Assembly: GCF_001591105.1 (NCBI RefSeq)
Contig: NZ_BCUD01000017.1
Coordinates: forward strand, 1-64,000
DNA length: 64,000 nt
Direction: 5' to 3'
From: Vibrio nereis NBRC 15637
GTDB taxonomy: Bacteria; Pseudomonadota; Gammaproteobacteria; Enterobacterales; Vibrionaceae
A program made the position numbers and the translations under genes. Position 1 is the stretch's first letter. Each line of letters begins with the position of its first letter. Positions 36,120 through 44,056 of this stretch are shown here, piece by piece. The notes under the pieces are model-generated. The model worked only from the letters and a program-made list of their open reading frames with translations. It did not search any database and was not told the origin of the DNA.

Positions 36120-36569
36120 ATGGACAAGTTTGATCGTCAAATCGTAGAAATACTAAAACATCAGGCTCGCGCATCTGTGAGCCATATCGCCCGAGAAGTG
36201 AATCTATCGCGTTCTGCTGTCACCGCCCGAATCCAGAAGCTTGAAGCAGACAAAGTGATATTGGGTTACCACGCACAGCTCGCGCCACCTAAGAATAGCC
36301 CTATGATACAAGCCTATATGGCGCTTAAATTCGATATGTCTGCTGCGACGTATTATTGCGAAACCTATGCGAGCCGAATTTATCAAATCGACGGTGTGAA
36401 GTGGTGCCACGCTATCAGTGGCGAAACGGATATGATGCTGTTTGTTGAAGTCCCGACCATGCAGCGTCTAAACCAGATCAGAGATGAACTCCAAACGATT
36501 CCTGAATTGCGTCATTTAATGACCCATACTGTGCTAACCGAATTTTTTAATACTGCCCATGCCTCTTAG
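36120..36569 (+). CDS. Lrp/AsnC-family transcriptional regulator
   Basis: A 149-residue regulator from the ATG at 36120 (site AGGAAG); the ATG at 36105 would add five residues. The N-terminal helix-turn-helix (DRQIVEILKHQARASVSHIAREVNLSRSAVTARIQ, about 4-40, shown here in the usual order) is followed by a RAM effector domain (about 65-140, with WCHAISGETDMMLFVEV). It overlaps the downstream LysR gene by 11 bases and so is likely co-expressed with it. A lysE-type exporter follows, a frequent target of such regulators. The effector is probably an amino acid. Confidence 0.88.
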   Translation: MDKFDRQIVEILKHQARASVSHIAREVNLSRSAVTARIQKLEADKVILGYHAQLAPPKNSPMIQAYMALKFDMSAATYYCETYASRIYQIDGVKWCHAISGETDMMLFVEVPTMQRLNQIRDELQTIPELRHLMTHTVLTEFFNTAHAS

Positions 36570-37509
36570 CCACATCAATCTAAATTTATTGCGTTCATTA
36601 CAAGTGCTACTGGATGAGTGTCATGTCAGCCGTGCCGCGGAGCGTTTAAACATCACGCAATCTGCGGTCAGCCGTCAGCTTTCTCAACTGCGTGAATTAT
36701 GTGGCGATCCATTGTTGGTAAGAGATGGCAATACCTTGATCCCGACACCTAGGGCGTTGGCGATTCAAAGCAAGTTGAATGACTTGTTGGGCGAGTTCGA
36801 AAGTTTATTAAGCGATGACGTATTTGAGCCCAAAACTTGGAAGCAAGAGTTTGTGATCTCGTCTAGTGACTATGTCGCGCAGTACATTATGCCGGACGTG
36901 GTGTCAGTGATGGTTGAACAGGCGCCGAATCTGAACATTGCTTATCGGTTGTGGCAGCCGGACTACTTGCAACAGCTCAATGCGACAGGGATCGATTTAG
37001 CCTCAACGATGTTGCCTGAAAAACCAGAGAATGTGAGTAGCATTAAAATTGGTGAGGACCAATCGGTTTGCTTAATGCGCCAAGGGCATCCTTTATTGAG
37101 TCAAACAGACATTAGCTGTGATCACCTTGTGGCCTACCCACACTTAAAAGTGACAGGTGGCGGCGACAAAGATTCGAGCGTTGATGTGGCGTTGAACACC
37201 TTGGGTTATCAGCGACGGGTAGCGTTGAAGATACCGTTTTTCTCTGCCGCGATTAACGCTTTAATGTCCAGTGACTATCTGTTGATTGTTCCTGAACATA
37301 TCGCGGTGAACCTCTCTAACGATCACCCCTTGGCCTATTGCTCTTTACCGTTTGATACGCAGTTACACCAATATTGGCTAATGTGGCATCCCAAATATGA
37401 CCAAGACAAAGCCCATCAATGGATGCGTGAACAGATTCTGAATGTAATGCAAACCTCAAGCTACTCAATAGGTATGATTTCAAGTCATAGTGATTATTCT
37501 AAAGTTTGA
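36559..37509 (+). CDS. LysR-family transcriptional regulator
   Basis: A 316-residue LysR protein. The N-terminal winged helix (LNLLRSLQVLLDECHVSRAAERLNITQSAVSRQLSQL, about 7-43) is of the NodD/LeuO-like subtype and is followed by an effector domain (about 95-300). It starts inside the end of the Lrp-type gene and ends 63 bp before the LysE exporter gene. Two regulators of different families in one transcription unit is unusual and may give two-input control of the exporter. Confidence 0.88.
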   Translation: MPLSHINLNLLRSLQVLLDECHVSRAAERLNITQSAVSRQLSQLRELCGDPLLVRDGNTLIPTPRALAIQSKLNDLLGEFESLLSDDVFEPKTWKQEFVISSSDYVAQYIMPDVVSVMVEQAPNLNIAYRLWQPDYLQQLNATGIDLASTMLPEKPENVSSIKIGEDQSVCLMRQGHPLLSQTDISCDHLVAYPHLKVTGGGDKDSSVDVALNTLGYQRRVALKIPFFSAAINALMSSDYLLIVPEHIAVNLSNDHPLAYCSLPFDTQLHQYWLMWHPKYDQDKAHQWMREQILNVMQTSSYSIGMISSHSDYSKV

Positions 37510-37572
37510 TTTCAAATCATCTTTCGCCTGAACTAAGTTAAGCTTAATTGAGTACATAACAGGATAACAATA

Positions 37573-38187
37573 ATGACATTCACGATTTGGCTTTCACTTT
37601 TTACTATCTGCTTGCTCGGTGCTATGTCGCCAGGGCCAAGTTTAGCGATGGTCGCAAAACACAGTTTGGCTGGGGGGCGCTCTAATGGTTTAGCGACCGC
37701 TTGGGCACACGCTTTTGGGATTGGCATTTATGCTTTTATTACGTTGATTGGTTTGGCCGTTGTCTTGCAGCAATCGCCATTGGTGTTTAAGGCGATCAGT
37801 TACGCGGGTGCCGCTTATTTGGCGTATTTAGGTTTTAACGCGTTGCGCTCAAAAGGTGGGGTTGCCGCGAAGCTGGAAGCCGGTGACCAAAGCAGCGCTT
37901 GGCAATCGGCGAAAGAAGGTTTTTTGATTTCTCTGCTTAGCCCAAAGATCGCGCTGTTTTTTACCGCACTGTTTAGTCAGTTTGTCGCGGTTGGCGACAG
38001 TGTTAGCGCGAAATCTCTTATCGTGTTGACGCCTTTTGTGGTTGACGGTTTATGGTACACCTTCATTACTTTGCTGCTCTCAAGCCCAAGGCTGTTGGAT
38101 AAGATTCGCGCTAAAGCGCAATTTATCGATAGACTTTCTGGTGCAGTTTTGATTCTCTTAGCGGTTAGAGTTGTGTTAACCGTATAG
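37573..38187 (+). CDS. LysE/RhtB-family amino acid exporter
   Basis: A 204-residue inner-membrane exporter with about six membrane segments and the family motif MSPGPSLAMVAKHSLAGGRSNGL (residues about 17-39), then KAISYAGAAYLAYLGFNALRS and LSPKIALFFTALF. RhtB-type proteins export homoserine, threonine, lysine or related amino acids; the substrate is not resolved here. It follows two amino-acid-type regulators in the same direction. The ATG has a weak site (AGGATAAC). Confidence 0.88.
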   Translation: MTFTIWLSLFTICLLGAMSPGPSLAMVAKHSLAGGRSNGLATAWAHAFGIGIYAFITLIGLAVVLQQSPLVFKAISYAGAAYLAYLGFNALRSKGGVAAKLEAGDQSSAWQSAKEGFLISLLSPKIALFFTALFSQFVAVGDSVSAKSLIVLTPFVVDGLWYTFITLLLSSPRLLDKIRAKAQFIDRLSGAVLILLAVRVVLTV

Positions 38188-38244
38188 CCACAGCACATAA
38201 CAATAAATTTTTACGCTTAGGTGGAGAAAGCCTAGTGTCTGATG

Positions 38245-38265
38245 GGAGCCGTTTTGGCTCCTTTT
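38245..38265 (+). terminator. Terminator between exporter and oxidoreductase genes
   Basis: GGAGCC (38245-38250) and GGCTCC (38256-38261) pair around GTTTT and are followed by TTTT. Confidence 0.65.
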
Positions 38266-38283
38266 AAGGTAAGGGACAAATTG

Positions 38284-39261
38284 ATGATTAGACTTGCTGT
38301 GATAGGAACGAACTGGATTACAGGCCAGTTTGTCGAAGCCGCACTAAAAACTGGGGAATATCAACTGAGCGCAGTGTATTCACGTTCGCTGGAAAAAGCC
38401 GCAGAGTTCGCAGGAAAGTACGGCTCACCAGAGCTATTTGACGATTTGGCTAAACTGGCCAATTCAGACTCGGTAGATGCTGTGTACATCGCGAGCCCAA
38501 ACTCATTGCATGCGCCGCAGGCAATGCAAATGATGAAAGCGGGCAAGCATGTAGTGTGTGAAAAACCGATGGCGGCGAATGAGACGTTGGCAAAGCAAAT
38601 GTATCAAGTTGCTGAAGAGAGTAACGTGGTATTGTTCGAAGCGTTTATGTCGCCGCATGCGCCAAACTTCAAGCTACTAAAAAGCCACTTAAACTCGATT
38701 GGTGCAATCCGCAAAGCATTTATCACCTACTGCCAATACTCGTCGCGTTACCCTAAGTATCTTGCTGGCGAAAACCCAAACACGTTTAATCCGGCTTTTG
38801 CCAATGGTTCTATTATGGATATCGGTTATTACTGCCTTGGTAGTGCGATAGAGCTCTTTGGTGAACCTAAATCGGTAAAAGCAGAAGCACAGTTACTGGA
38901 TTCTGGTGTGGATGGCAGCGGCAGTGTGATCCTTGGTTATCAGGGTTTTGATGTCGTGCTGCAGCACTCAAAAACCAGTGATTCTTACCTGCCAAGTGAA
39001 ATACAAGGTGAGGATGGGGCGCTGGTTATGGAAATGATTTCTACCGCGAAAAAGTTAACTAAGGTTCCTCGCGGTGGTGCAGGGGTAGACTTAAGCGTAG
39101 AACAAGACAGCAACCCAATGTTCTATGAAGCCCAAGCGTTCGCCGAACAATTGGCAAATAAGCAGATCGATCAACAGTGCAAAACGCGATCACTGATTGT
39201 CGCTAAATTATTAACAGAAATCCGTCGCCAGACTGGCGTGGTTTTCCCTATGGATGTTTAA
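38284..39261 (+). CDS. Gfo/Idh/MocA-family oxidoreductase
   Basis: A 325-residue NAD(P)-dependent dehydrogenase of unknown substrate. The ATG at 38284 starts directly at the Rossmann fold (MIRLAVIGTNWITGQFVEAAL); an upstream in-frame ATG at 38242 lies inside a terminator hairpin and is rejected. The signature VVCEKPMAAN (near 96) carries the catalytic lysine, and the C-terminal alpha/beta domain has DIGYYCLGSAIELFGEP. Such enzymes act on sugars or inositols. The next gene begins just after it and may be co-transcribed. Confidence 0.88.
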   Translation: MIRLAVIGTNWITGQFVEAALKTGEYQLSAVYSRSLEKAAEFAGKYGSPELFDDLAKLANSDSVDAVYIASPNSLHAPQAMQMMKAGKHVVCEKPMAANETLAKQMYQVAEESNVVLFEAFMSPHAPNFKLLKSHLNSIGAIRKAFITYCQYSSRYPKYLAGENPNTFNPAFANGSIMDIGYYCLGSAIELFGEPKSVKAEAQLLDSGVDGSGSVILGYQGFDVVLQHSKTSDSYLPSEIQGEDGALVMEMISTAKKLTKVPRGGAGVDLSVEQDSNPMFYEAQAFAEQLANKQIDQQCKTRSLIVAKLLTEIRRQTGVVFPMDV

Positions 39262-39274
39262 AGAGAAAAGTACG

Positions 39275-39673
39275 ATGCAAGCTGAAGTTAAATGGGTCGA
39301 AGAGTTTAAGTTTTTAGGTCAATCTCAGTCTGGCCACGCAGTTGTGATGGATGGGAACGGCGGTGCAACCGCGCCAAGCCCAATGGAAATGGTCTTAATG
39401 GCAGCTGGTGGTTGCAGCTCTGTAGACGTGGTCGACGGACTAAAAGAAGCAGGAGAAAAGGTGACAGCATGTACTGCCAAACTTAGTACAGAGCGACGCG
39501 AAACAGCTCCACGTATTTTCACTAAGGTGAACATTCATTTTGAAGTGTCTGGTGAAGCGTTAGATGCTGAAGTGGTTGCTAAAGTTGCGGCTGATTCGTT
39601 AGAGAAGTATTGCTCAGTCTGTCTGATGCTAGGTCAAGGCGTAGAAATGACGCATAGCTGGGAAATTATCTAA
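39275..39673 (+). CDS. OsmC-family protein (YhfA-like)
   Basis: A 132-residue protein starting MQAEVKWVEEFKFLGQS, as in E. coli YhfA, with AAGAGA before the ATG; the upstream in-frame ATG at 39254 overlaps the previous gene. It has the OsmC/Ohr fold with two conserved cysteines, in AAGGCSSVDV (near 47) and KYCSVCLML (near 112). These form the peroxidase-type pair in OsmC/Ohr proteins, but the YhfA branch has no proven role. Confidence 0.85.
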   Translation: MQAEVKWVEEFKFLGQSQSGHAVVMDGNGGATAPSPMEMVLMAAGGCSSVDVVDGLKEAGEKVTACTAKLSTERRETAPRIFTKVNIHFEVSGEALDAEVVAKVAADSLEKYCSVCLMLGQGVEMTHSWEII

Positions 39674-39692
39674 CTAAACGGCTTCCTGTGTT

Positions 39693-39724
39693 AAGCCGGG
39701 CTGATTAAAGTCCGGCTTTTTTTT
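39693..39724 (+). terminator. Terminator after the OsmC-family gene
   Basis: AAGCCGG (39693-39699) and CCGGCTT (39712-39718) pair and are followed by a run of Ts to 39724. Confidence 0.88.
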
Positions 39725-39750
39725 CACTTGAGCAAATGTGCGGCATAGTA

Positions 39751-39912
39751 ATACCAATCGTAATAAATAACTGCTCATTCTAGCTTGTTAAAATACTCGA
39801 TAACTGCGTTAAAATTTTTGATTGTAGAATAACTACTTATCGAAAAATTTTGCCTTGTTCTCAAGCATTTTTCCTACGCTATTTCTGACCATTTACTTAC
39901 TGTGATTGGTAT
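39751..39912. repeat. MITE-like element with ATACCAATC terminal inverted repeats
   Basis: A 162-bp non-coding element. The left end reads ATACCAATCGTAATAAATAA, and the reverse complement of the right end reads ATACCAATCACAGTAAGTAA; over 27 bases they agree at 21. There is no open frame inside. ATACCAATC-ended short elements recur in Vibrio and related genomes, as far as I recall, and are thought to be non-autonomous. A TA lies directly left of the element, but no clear target duplication is seen. Confidence 0.7.
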
Positions 39913-39957
39913 AAGAGTACTTAAAGTACTGATTTATCAAAGATGTGAAGGTAAAAA

Positions 39958-40842
39958 GTGAGCCAACATAAGTTTACGATTTGTGGCGTGATAGCCATTC
40001 TGCTCTGGAGTGGGGTTATGGGCTTTGCTCGTAATGTCACGGAATTACTGGGCCCTGTTGGCGGTGCAGCGTCTATTTATACGGTTGCTTCGGTGTTTTT
40101 GGTTCTCGTAATGGGAGTTCCTAAAGTAAAAAACTACCCGCCTAGGTACGTAGTCATTTGCGGTGGGTTATTTGTTGCCTACGAGATCTGCTTGGCGTTA
40201 GCGTTGGGGATGGCGAACTCTCGGCAACAGGCAATAGAAATGCTGGTGATCAACTACTTATGGCCGGCATTAACTGTACTACTCGCGGTTATCGTGAGTA
40301 ACAAGAAAACCAATTTTTTAGTCTACCCAAGTATTGTTATCGCGTTTTTGGGCGTGGCCTGGAGTATTACGGGGGATCAAAGTTTATCCCTTGCGCAGAT
40401 CGCCGCTAATGTTGCGACAAACCCAACAACCTATGCGATGGCATTTGTGGGCGCGTTTCTTTGGGCTATCTATTGCAACTTAACCAAACGCATCTCAGAT
40501 GGGCAAAATGGCATTACGCTGTTCTTTATAATGACGGCCGTGACGCTTTGGATTAAGTATGCGCTTAGCAACGAAACGGGTATGACACTCACCTGGGAAG
40601 CGAGCGGGCTACTGCTAATTTCAGGTGTGGCGATGGGCAGCGGTTATGCTTTGTGGAACTTTGCTATTTTAGGTGGAAACATGGTGCTTTTAGCCACACT
40701 TTCGTATTTTACCCCAGTGCTTTCAACAATTCTGTCGTCATTTATACTGGGACTTTCCCTGACTCAAAGCTTCCTTGAAGGCGTTGTAATGGTGACAATC
40801 GGTTCGTTAATGTGCTGGTGGGTAACACGAGATAATTCGTAG
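39958..40842 (+). CDS. yddG: YddG-like aromatic amino acid exporter (DMT family)
   Basis: A 294-residue, ten-segment inner-membrane protein of the drug/metabolite transporter superfamily. The GTG start has GAAGG six bases upstream. The sequence tracks E. coli YddG: IAILLWSGVMGFARNVTELLGPVGGAA, YEICLALALGMANSRQQAIEM-type segment, NYLWPALTVLLAV and YFTPVLSTILSS. YddG exports aromatic amino acids and some other compounds. It starts 45 bp after the MITE-like element, whose right end may lie in its promoter or leader. Confidence 0.88.
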   Translation: MSQHKFTICGVIAILLWSGVMGFARNVTELLGPVGGAASIYTVASVFLVLVMGVPKVKNYPPRYVVICGGLFVAYEICLALALGMANSRQQAIEMLVINYLWPALTVLLAVIVSNKKTNFLVYPSIVIAFLGVAWSITGDQSLSLAQIAANVATNPTTYAMAFVGAFLWAIYCNLTKRISDGQNGITLFFIMTAVTLWIKYALSNETGMTLTWEASGLLLISGVAMGSGYALWNFAILGGNMVLLATLSYFTPVLSTILSSFILGLSLTQSFLEGVVMVTIGSLMCWWVTRDNS

Positions 40843-40852
40843 CTAACGTGTC

Positions 40853-41332
40853 TTACCAATAAATCTCAATCGGTGTACCAAGTTCGACCAGCTCGATGAA
40901 CTCGTCCATTTCTTGGTTGGTTAACGCGATACAGCCATTTGTCCAATCGAAGCTTTGGATATACGAAGCTGACTTGGTTTCACCGTTTTTAAGTCCATGA
41001 ATTTTAATGTTGCCGCCTGGGTTGAGGTTAAATCGGCGTGCATTCTCTAGATCTTGAGCGTTAGGGTAACTGATGTGTACTGAGCGATAGTATTTAGAGT
41101 CTTCCAGTATAAAGTCGAGAAAATAGAGCCCTTCCGGCGTTCGTTGATCGCCTTCTGTTGTTTTATGGCCTTTAGGCTGCTTACCCAAAGCAATTCGAAA
41201 TTCTCTTATTACCTCATTCCCATCGATTAGATACATCCTGCGTTTGGACTTATCGACTTTGATCAGATCGACATCGGCCCAAGTTGACATGCTCAGAAAA
41301 GCAAGGAGCAGCAGAGTCAGCTTACTCTTCAC
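40853..41332 (-). CDS. L,D-transpeptidase (YkuD domain)
   Basis: A 159-residue exported protein with signal peptide MKSKLTLLLLAFLSMSTWA and a YkuD catalytic domain filling the rest. The active-site region is IKIHGLKNG followed by DWTNGCIALTN, carrying the catalytic histidine and cysteine (near 137); the usual SHGC is TNGC here. GHKTTEGDQRTPEGLYFL is typical of the YafK/ErfK group. Such enzymes make 3-3 crosslinks or attach or release proteins from peptidoglycan; without substrate data the exact role stays open. It converges with yddG, 10 bp apart. Confidence 0.85.
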   Translation of the reverse strand: MKSKLTLLLLAFLSMSTWADVDLIKVDKSKRRMYLIDGNEVIREFRIALGKQPKGHKTTEGDQRTPEGLYFLDFILEDSKYYRSVHISYPNAQDLENARRFNLNPGGNIKIHGLKNGETKSASYIQSFDWTNGCIALTNQEMDEFIELVELGTPIEIYW

Positions 41333-41385
41333 AGAATTGTCTCCATCGTTAGTTTAGGTTCGAGAGTCGCTTAATTTTAGCGAAC

Positions 41386-41410
41386 AAAAACGACGCCGAG
41401 TTGGCGTCGT
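41386..41410 (-). terminator. Minus-strand terminator-like hairpin in the L,D-transpeptidase leader
   Basis: ACGACGCC (41390-41397) and GGCGTCGT (41403-41410) form a perfect 8-bp stem with a 5-base loop. On the minus strand it is followed by TTTTTG. It lies about 55 bp upstream of the L,D-transpeptidase start, so it would end a short transcript before that gene. Confidence 0.55.
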
Positions 41411-41626
41411 CAGGTTAATGTGAACGCAATGCTAGATTCCAATTGTTGTCAATGCAAGCTTTGGAAATAAGATCATAAAACTGCTTGCGCTATCATAACT
41501 GGGAAACTCATTTCAGGCTGTTTGCGAGCGGGTTAACATAGGACATCGAATCATATTTGCTTGTCAAAGACTTACTGTTACTTTTTTCATCGAAAAAAGA
41601 TAATAAATTTGCTTTGGGCTAGGCTG

Positions 41627-43750
41627 ATGTACTCTCGAAAGTTTCTTAAAAAAATTTTAGCCGCCAGGAATCAGCGGCTTCTATCTCACCTATTATTCGA
41701 ATACGTGGAAGAGCAGCTCCAAACAGACCGCATATGCATTTTCCACGAGCCAAAGAGTCGTCTTAGTGGTGAATTCTTGTATCAAAAAGGCGAACCGACC
41801 CCTTTAAACCTTTATCCAGATTCTTTTTGGAGTTGGGTTGCACAGTTTGATACTTCTGATGGCCTTATACCTATGATAATGAGCAGCAGCCACTGGGACG
41901 GCACTGAAGCGTTGGCAGAAGAAAGCCATGTGTTTATGTTGGATAATCGTCCCGACATGCGCACTTATATGGTGATCGAAAGTGTCAGCGCTGAAAAAGT
42001 CAGTACAGCAAACCAAAGCAATGAGTTAGAGACGTTACAAATTTTCGCGGCGCGATGGCAATGTGTTCGAGCAGAGTTTGAAGCATCCAATCAGTTCAAG
42101 CAGCGAGACATTAAAGAAGCCAAATACCTGGATGTGATAAAGCAACGTGAGCTTTTTATTGATCACATGAAAGTGATTCAGCAAACGGCGGTTGAAATTG
42201 CCAACCCCAAAGATCTGGATGATTTTTATCGTATGACGGTGGAATCGGTCAGAGAAAAACTGGGTTTTGACCGCGCTGCATTTATGTTATTAGATATTAA
42301 AAAACGCTGTTTTAGCGGTACATATGGAACCAACGAGCAGGGCGAAACCGTCAGCGAACACCACACCCAATATGACTTGCACCTGCTTGAAGAATTTTAT
42401 ATCGATGCGCTCTTTGAGGGGAAAGATAACCTGATTATTAATGAGGATGCACCCCTTTATACGGCAGGGACTGTCGTTGGGCAGGGGTGGAATGGCATGC
42501 TCATCTTACGCGATGATAAAGAGGTTATCGGCTGGCTCGCGTTAGACAATTACATCAACCGAAATCCTATCACCTCGTATCAAAGACAAATGCTGGAGTC
42601 TTTCAGTTCTTTGTTGTCTCAAATTTATATCCGGAAACGGCAAGAGCAAAACGTGCGTATGCTGCACGCCAGTATGGTAGAGCTATCACGCTGTATGACA
42701 GTCAGTGAAGTATGTAAATCTGCGGTCACCTTTGCCATCTCAAGGCTAGGTATCGATCGGTTTGCCGTTTTCCTCACCGATAAACAGTGTTCTTACATGC
42801 AGGGTACTTGGGGCACGGATATTAAAGGCAATGTGGTGGATGAGTCTTACTACTACTCAGAAACAGTCGATCGTTCCATCGTCAATGCGGCAAGAGTCAG
42901 TCCGAATGATGTGGTATTTGAAGAATCAGTCCCTATCTACCACGATTACAAAATTGTCGGTTTTGGTTGGACAGCCATGACTTTGCTGGTGGATAACAAT
43001 GGCGATCCCGTCGCGTTTATTGCCGCAGACAACTTACTCAGGCGTTCACCATTAACACACCAACTCAGAGAAGTGATTCGCATGTTTGCTTCGAACCTGA
43101 CCGAGGTACTGCTGCGCGTAAAAGCACAAGAAGCGATACATGAGCTCAATGAAAATCTTGAACGAGAAGTGAAAATTAGAACTCACGAGCTGCAACAGGC
43201 GAATGAAAGGCTGGAGATCATGGCGAAGATGGATCCTCTCACTCGGCTTGGCAATCGCCGTATGTTCGAAACGGTTCTTGAGTCGATGTGCTTACCCACC
43301 TCTACGGAACGCAGTTACTATGGTTTGATCTTGGTCGATATTGACCATTTTGGCTTGTACAACAATCACTATGGTCATATGCAGGGTGACATTGCATTGA
43401 TGCGAGTCGGTAATATTTTGCAGCATCACACTCAGTCTGAAAGTGAAGTATTTTGTCGCATAGGCGGAGAAGAGTTCGCGCTCTTAGTTTCTAACCAAAA
43501 TGAAAAGCGAGTTGCTGAGCTGGCGGAAAGTGTGCGACGTTGCATTGAGGACGAACATATTCTGCATAAGCTGAACCCTAGCAGTACGTATTTGACCGCC
43601 TCGGTTGGTTATGTGGTAAAAGAGCTAACCCAAAACGACTTCGATTTTGATAGCCTCTATACGCTGGCTGATAAAGCACTGTATCAAGCTAAGGAACAAG
43701 GGCGCAACTGTGTGGTTGGGCAGGCAGAGCTGCTAGAGAATACGCAGTGA
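41627..43750 (+). CDS. Diguanylate cyclase with tandem GAF domains
   Basis: A 707-residue soluble protein from the ATG at 41627; a TTG 22 codons earlier is possible. It has an N-terminal domain (about 12-150) that I cannot name, two similar GAF-type domains (about 185-335 and 350-495, sharing GFDRAAFMLLD/GIDRFAVFLTD and PLYTAGTVVGQGW/PIYHDYKIVGFGW), a coiled coil (about 500-530) and a C-terminal GGDEF domain with an intact GGEEF at 613-617 and ILVDIDHFGLYNN. It should make cyclic di-GMP. No RxxD product-inhibition site is seen five residues before GGEEF. The sensed ligand is unknown. Confidence 0.9.
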   Translation: MYSRKFLKKILAARNQRLLSHLLFEYVEEQLQTDRICIFHEPKSRLSGEFLYQKGEPTPLNLYPDSFWSWVAQFDTSDGLIPMIMSSSHWDGTEALAEESHVFMLDNRPDMRTYMVIESVSAEKVSTANQSNELETLQIFAARWQCVRAEFEASNQFKQRDIKEAKYLDVIKQRELFIDHMKVIQQTAVEIANPKDLDDFYRMTVESVREKLGFDRAAFMLLDIKKRCFSGTYGTNEQGETVSEHHTQYDLHLLEEFYIDALFEGKDNLIINEDAPLYTAGTVVGQGWNGMLILRDDKEVIGWLALDNYINRNPITSYQRQMLESFSSLLSQIYIRKRQEQNVRMLHASMVELSRCMTVSEVCKSAVTFAISRLGIDRFAVFLTDKQCSYMQGTWGTDIKGNVVDESYYYSETVDRSIVNAARVSPNDVVFEESVPIYHDYKIVGFGWTAMTLLVDNNGDPVAFIAADNLLRRSPLTHQLREVIRMFASNLTEVLLRVKAQEAIHELNENLEREVKIRTHELQQANERLEIMAKMDPLTRLGNRRMFETVLESMCLPTSTERSYYGLILVDIDHFGLYNNHYGHMQGDIALMRVGNILQHHTQSESEVFCRIGGEEFALLVSNQNEKRVAELAESVRRCIEDEHILHKLNPSSTYLTASVGYVVKELTQNDFDFDSLYTLADKALYQAKEQGRNCVVGQAELLENTQ

Positions 43751-43769
43751 TTGAATGTTTAACGCAGTG

Positions 43770-43798
43770 AAAGAGGCACCAATATCGGGTGCCTCTTT
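43770..43798. terminator. Bidirectional terminator after the GGDEF gene
   Basis: AAAGAGGCACC (43770-43780) and GGTGCCTCTTT (43788-43798) form a perfect 11-bp stem with a 7-base loop. It serves the GGDEF gene on the plus strand and the small gene at 43826 on the minus strand. Confidence 0.85.
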
Positions 43799-43825
43799 AC
43801 GTTTGCTAATATAGCCAATGGGTGC

Positions 43826-43993
43826 TCAAGGGGTAATGGAAAAAATGTCTTTCACTGAAATACCTTGTGCTTTGAAGGCTTCAATGGCTTCTTCTCGGTT
43901 ACTGGCATTCACCTCAAACTGAGCCATTTTAGAACCGTCAAAATAGAGGATTATGTATTGGCGATCTTGCTCGAACTTTTCAACAGCCGACAT
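43826..43993 (-). CDS. Small conserved-looking protein downstream of the Bat operon
   Basis: A 55-residue open frame beginning MSAVEKFEQDRQYIILYFDG, with an excellent AGGAGG site directly upstream of the ATG at 43993. The predicted fold is beta-beta-alpha-beta (YIILYFDG, AQFEVNA, REEAIEAFKAQG, VKDIFSIT). I do not recognise it. It lies 63 bp beyond batD on the same strand and could be the last gene of that operon or separate. Confidence 0.7.
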   Translation of the reverse strand: MSAVEKFEQDRQYIILYFDGSKMAQFEVNASNREEAIEAFKAQGISVKDIFSITP

Positions 43994-44056
43994 CAGCCCT
44001 CCTTTCTATTATTTTTCCGACGAATAGGTAAAAGTCTCTCAAATTACAACCGTTCT

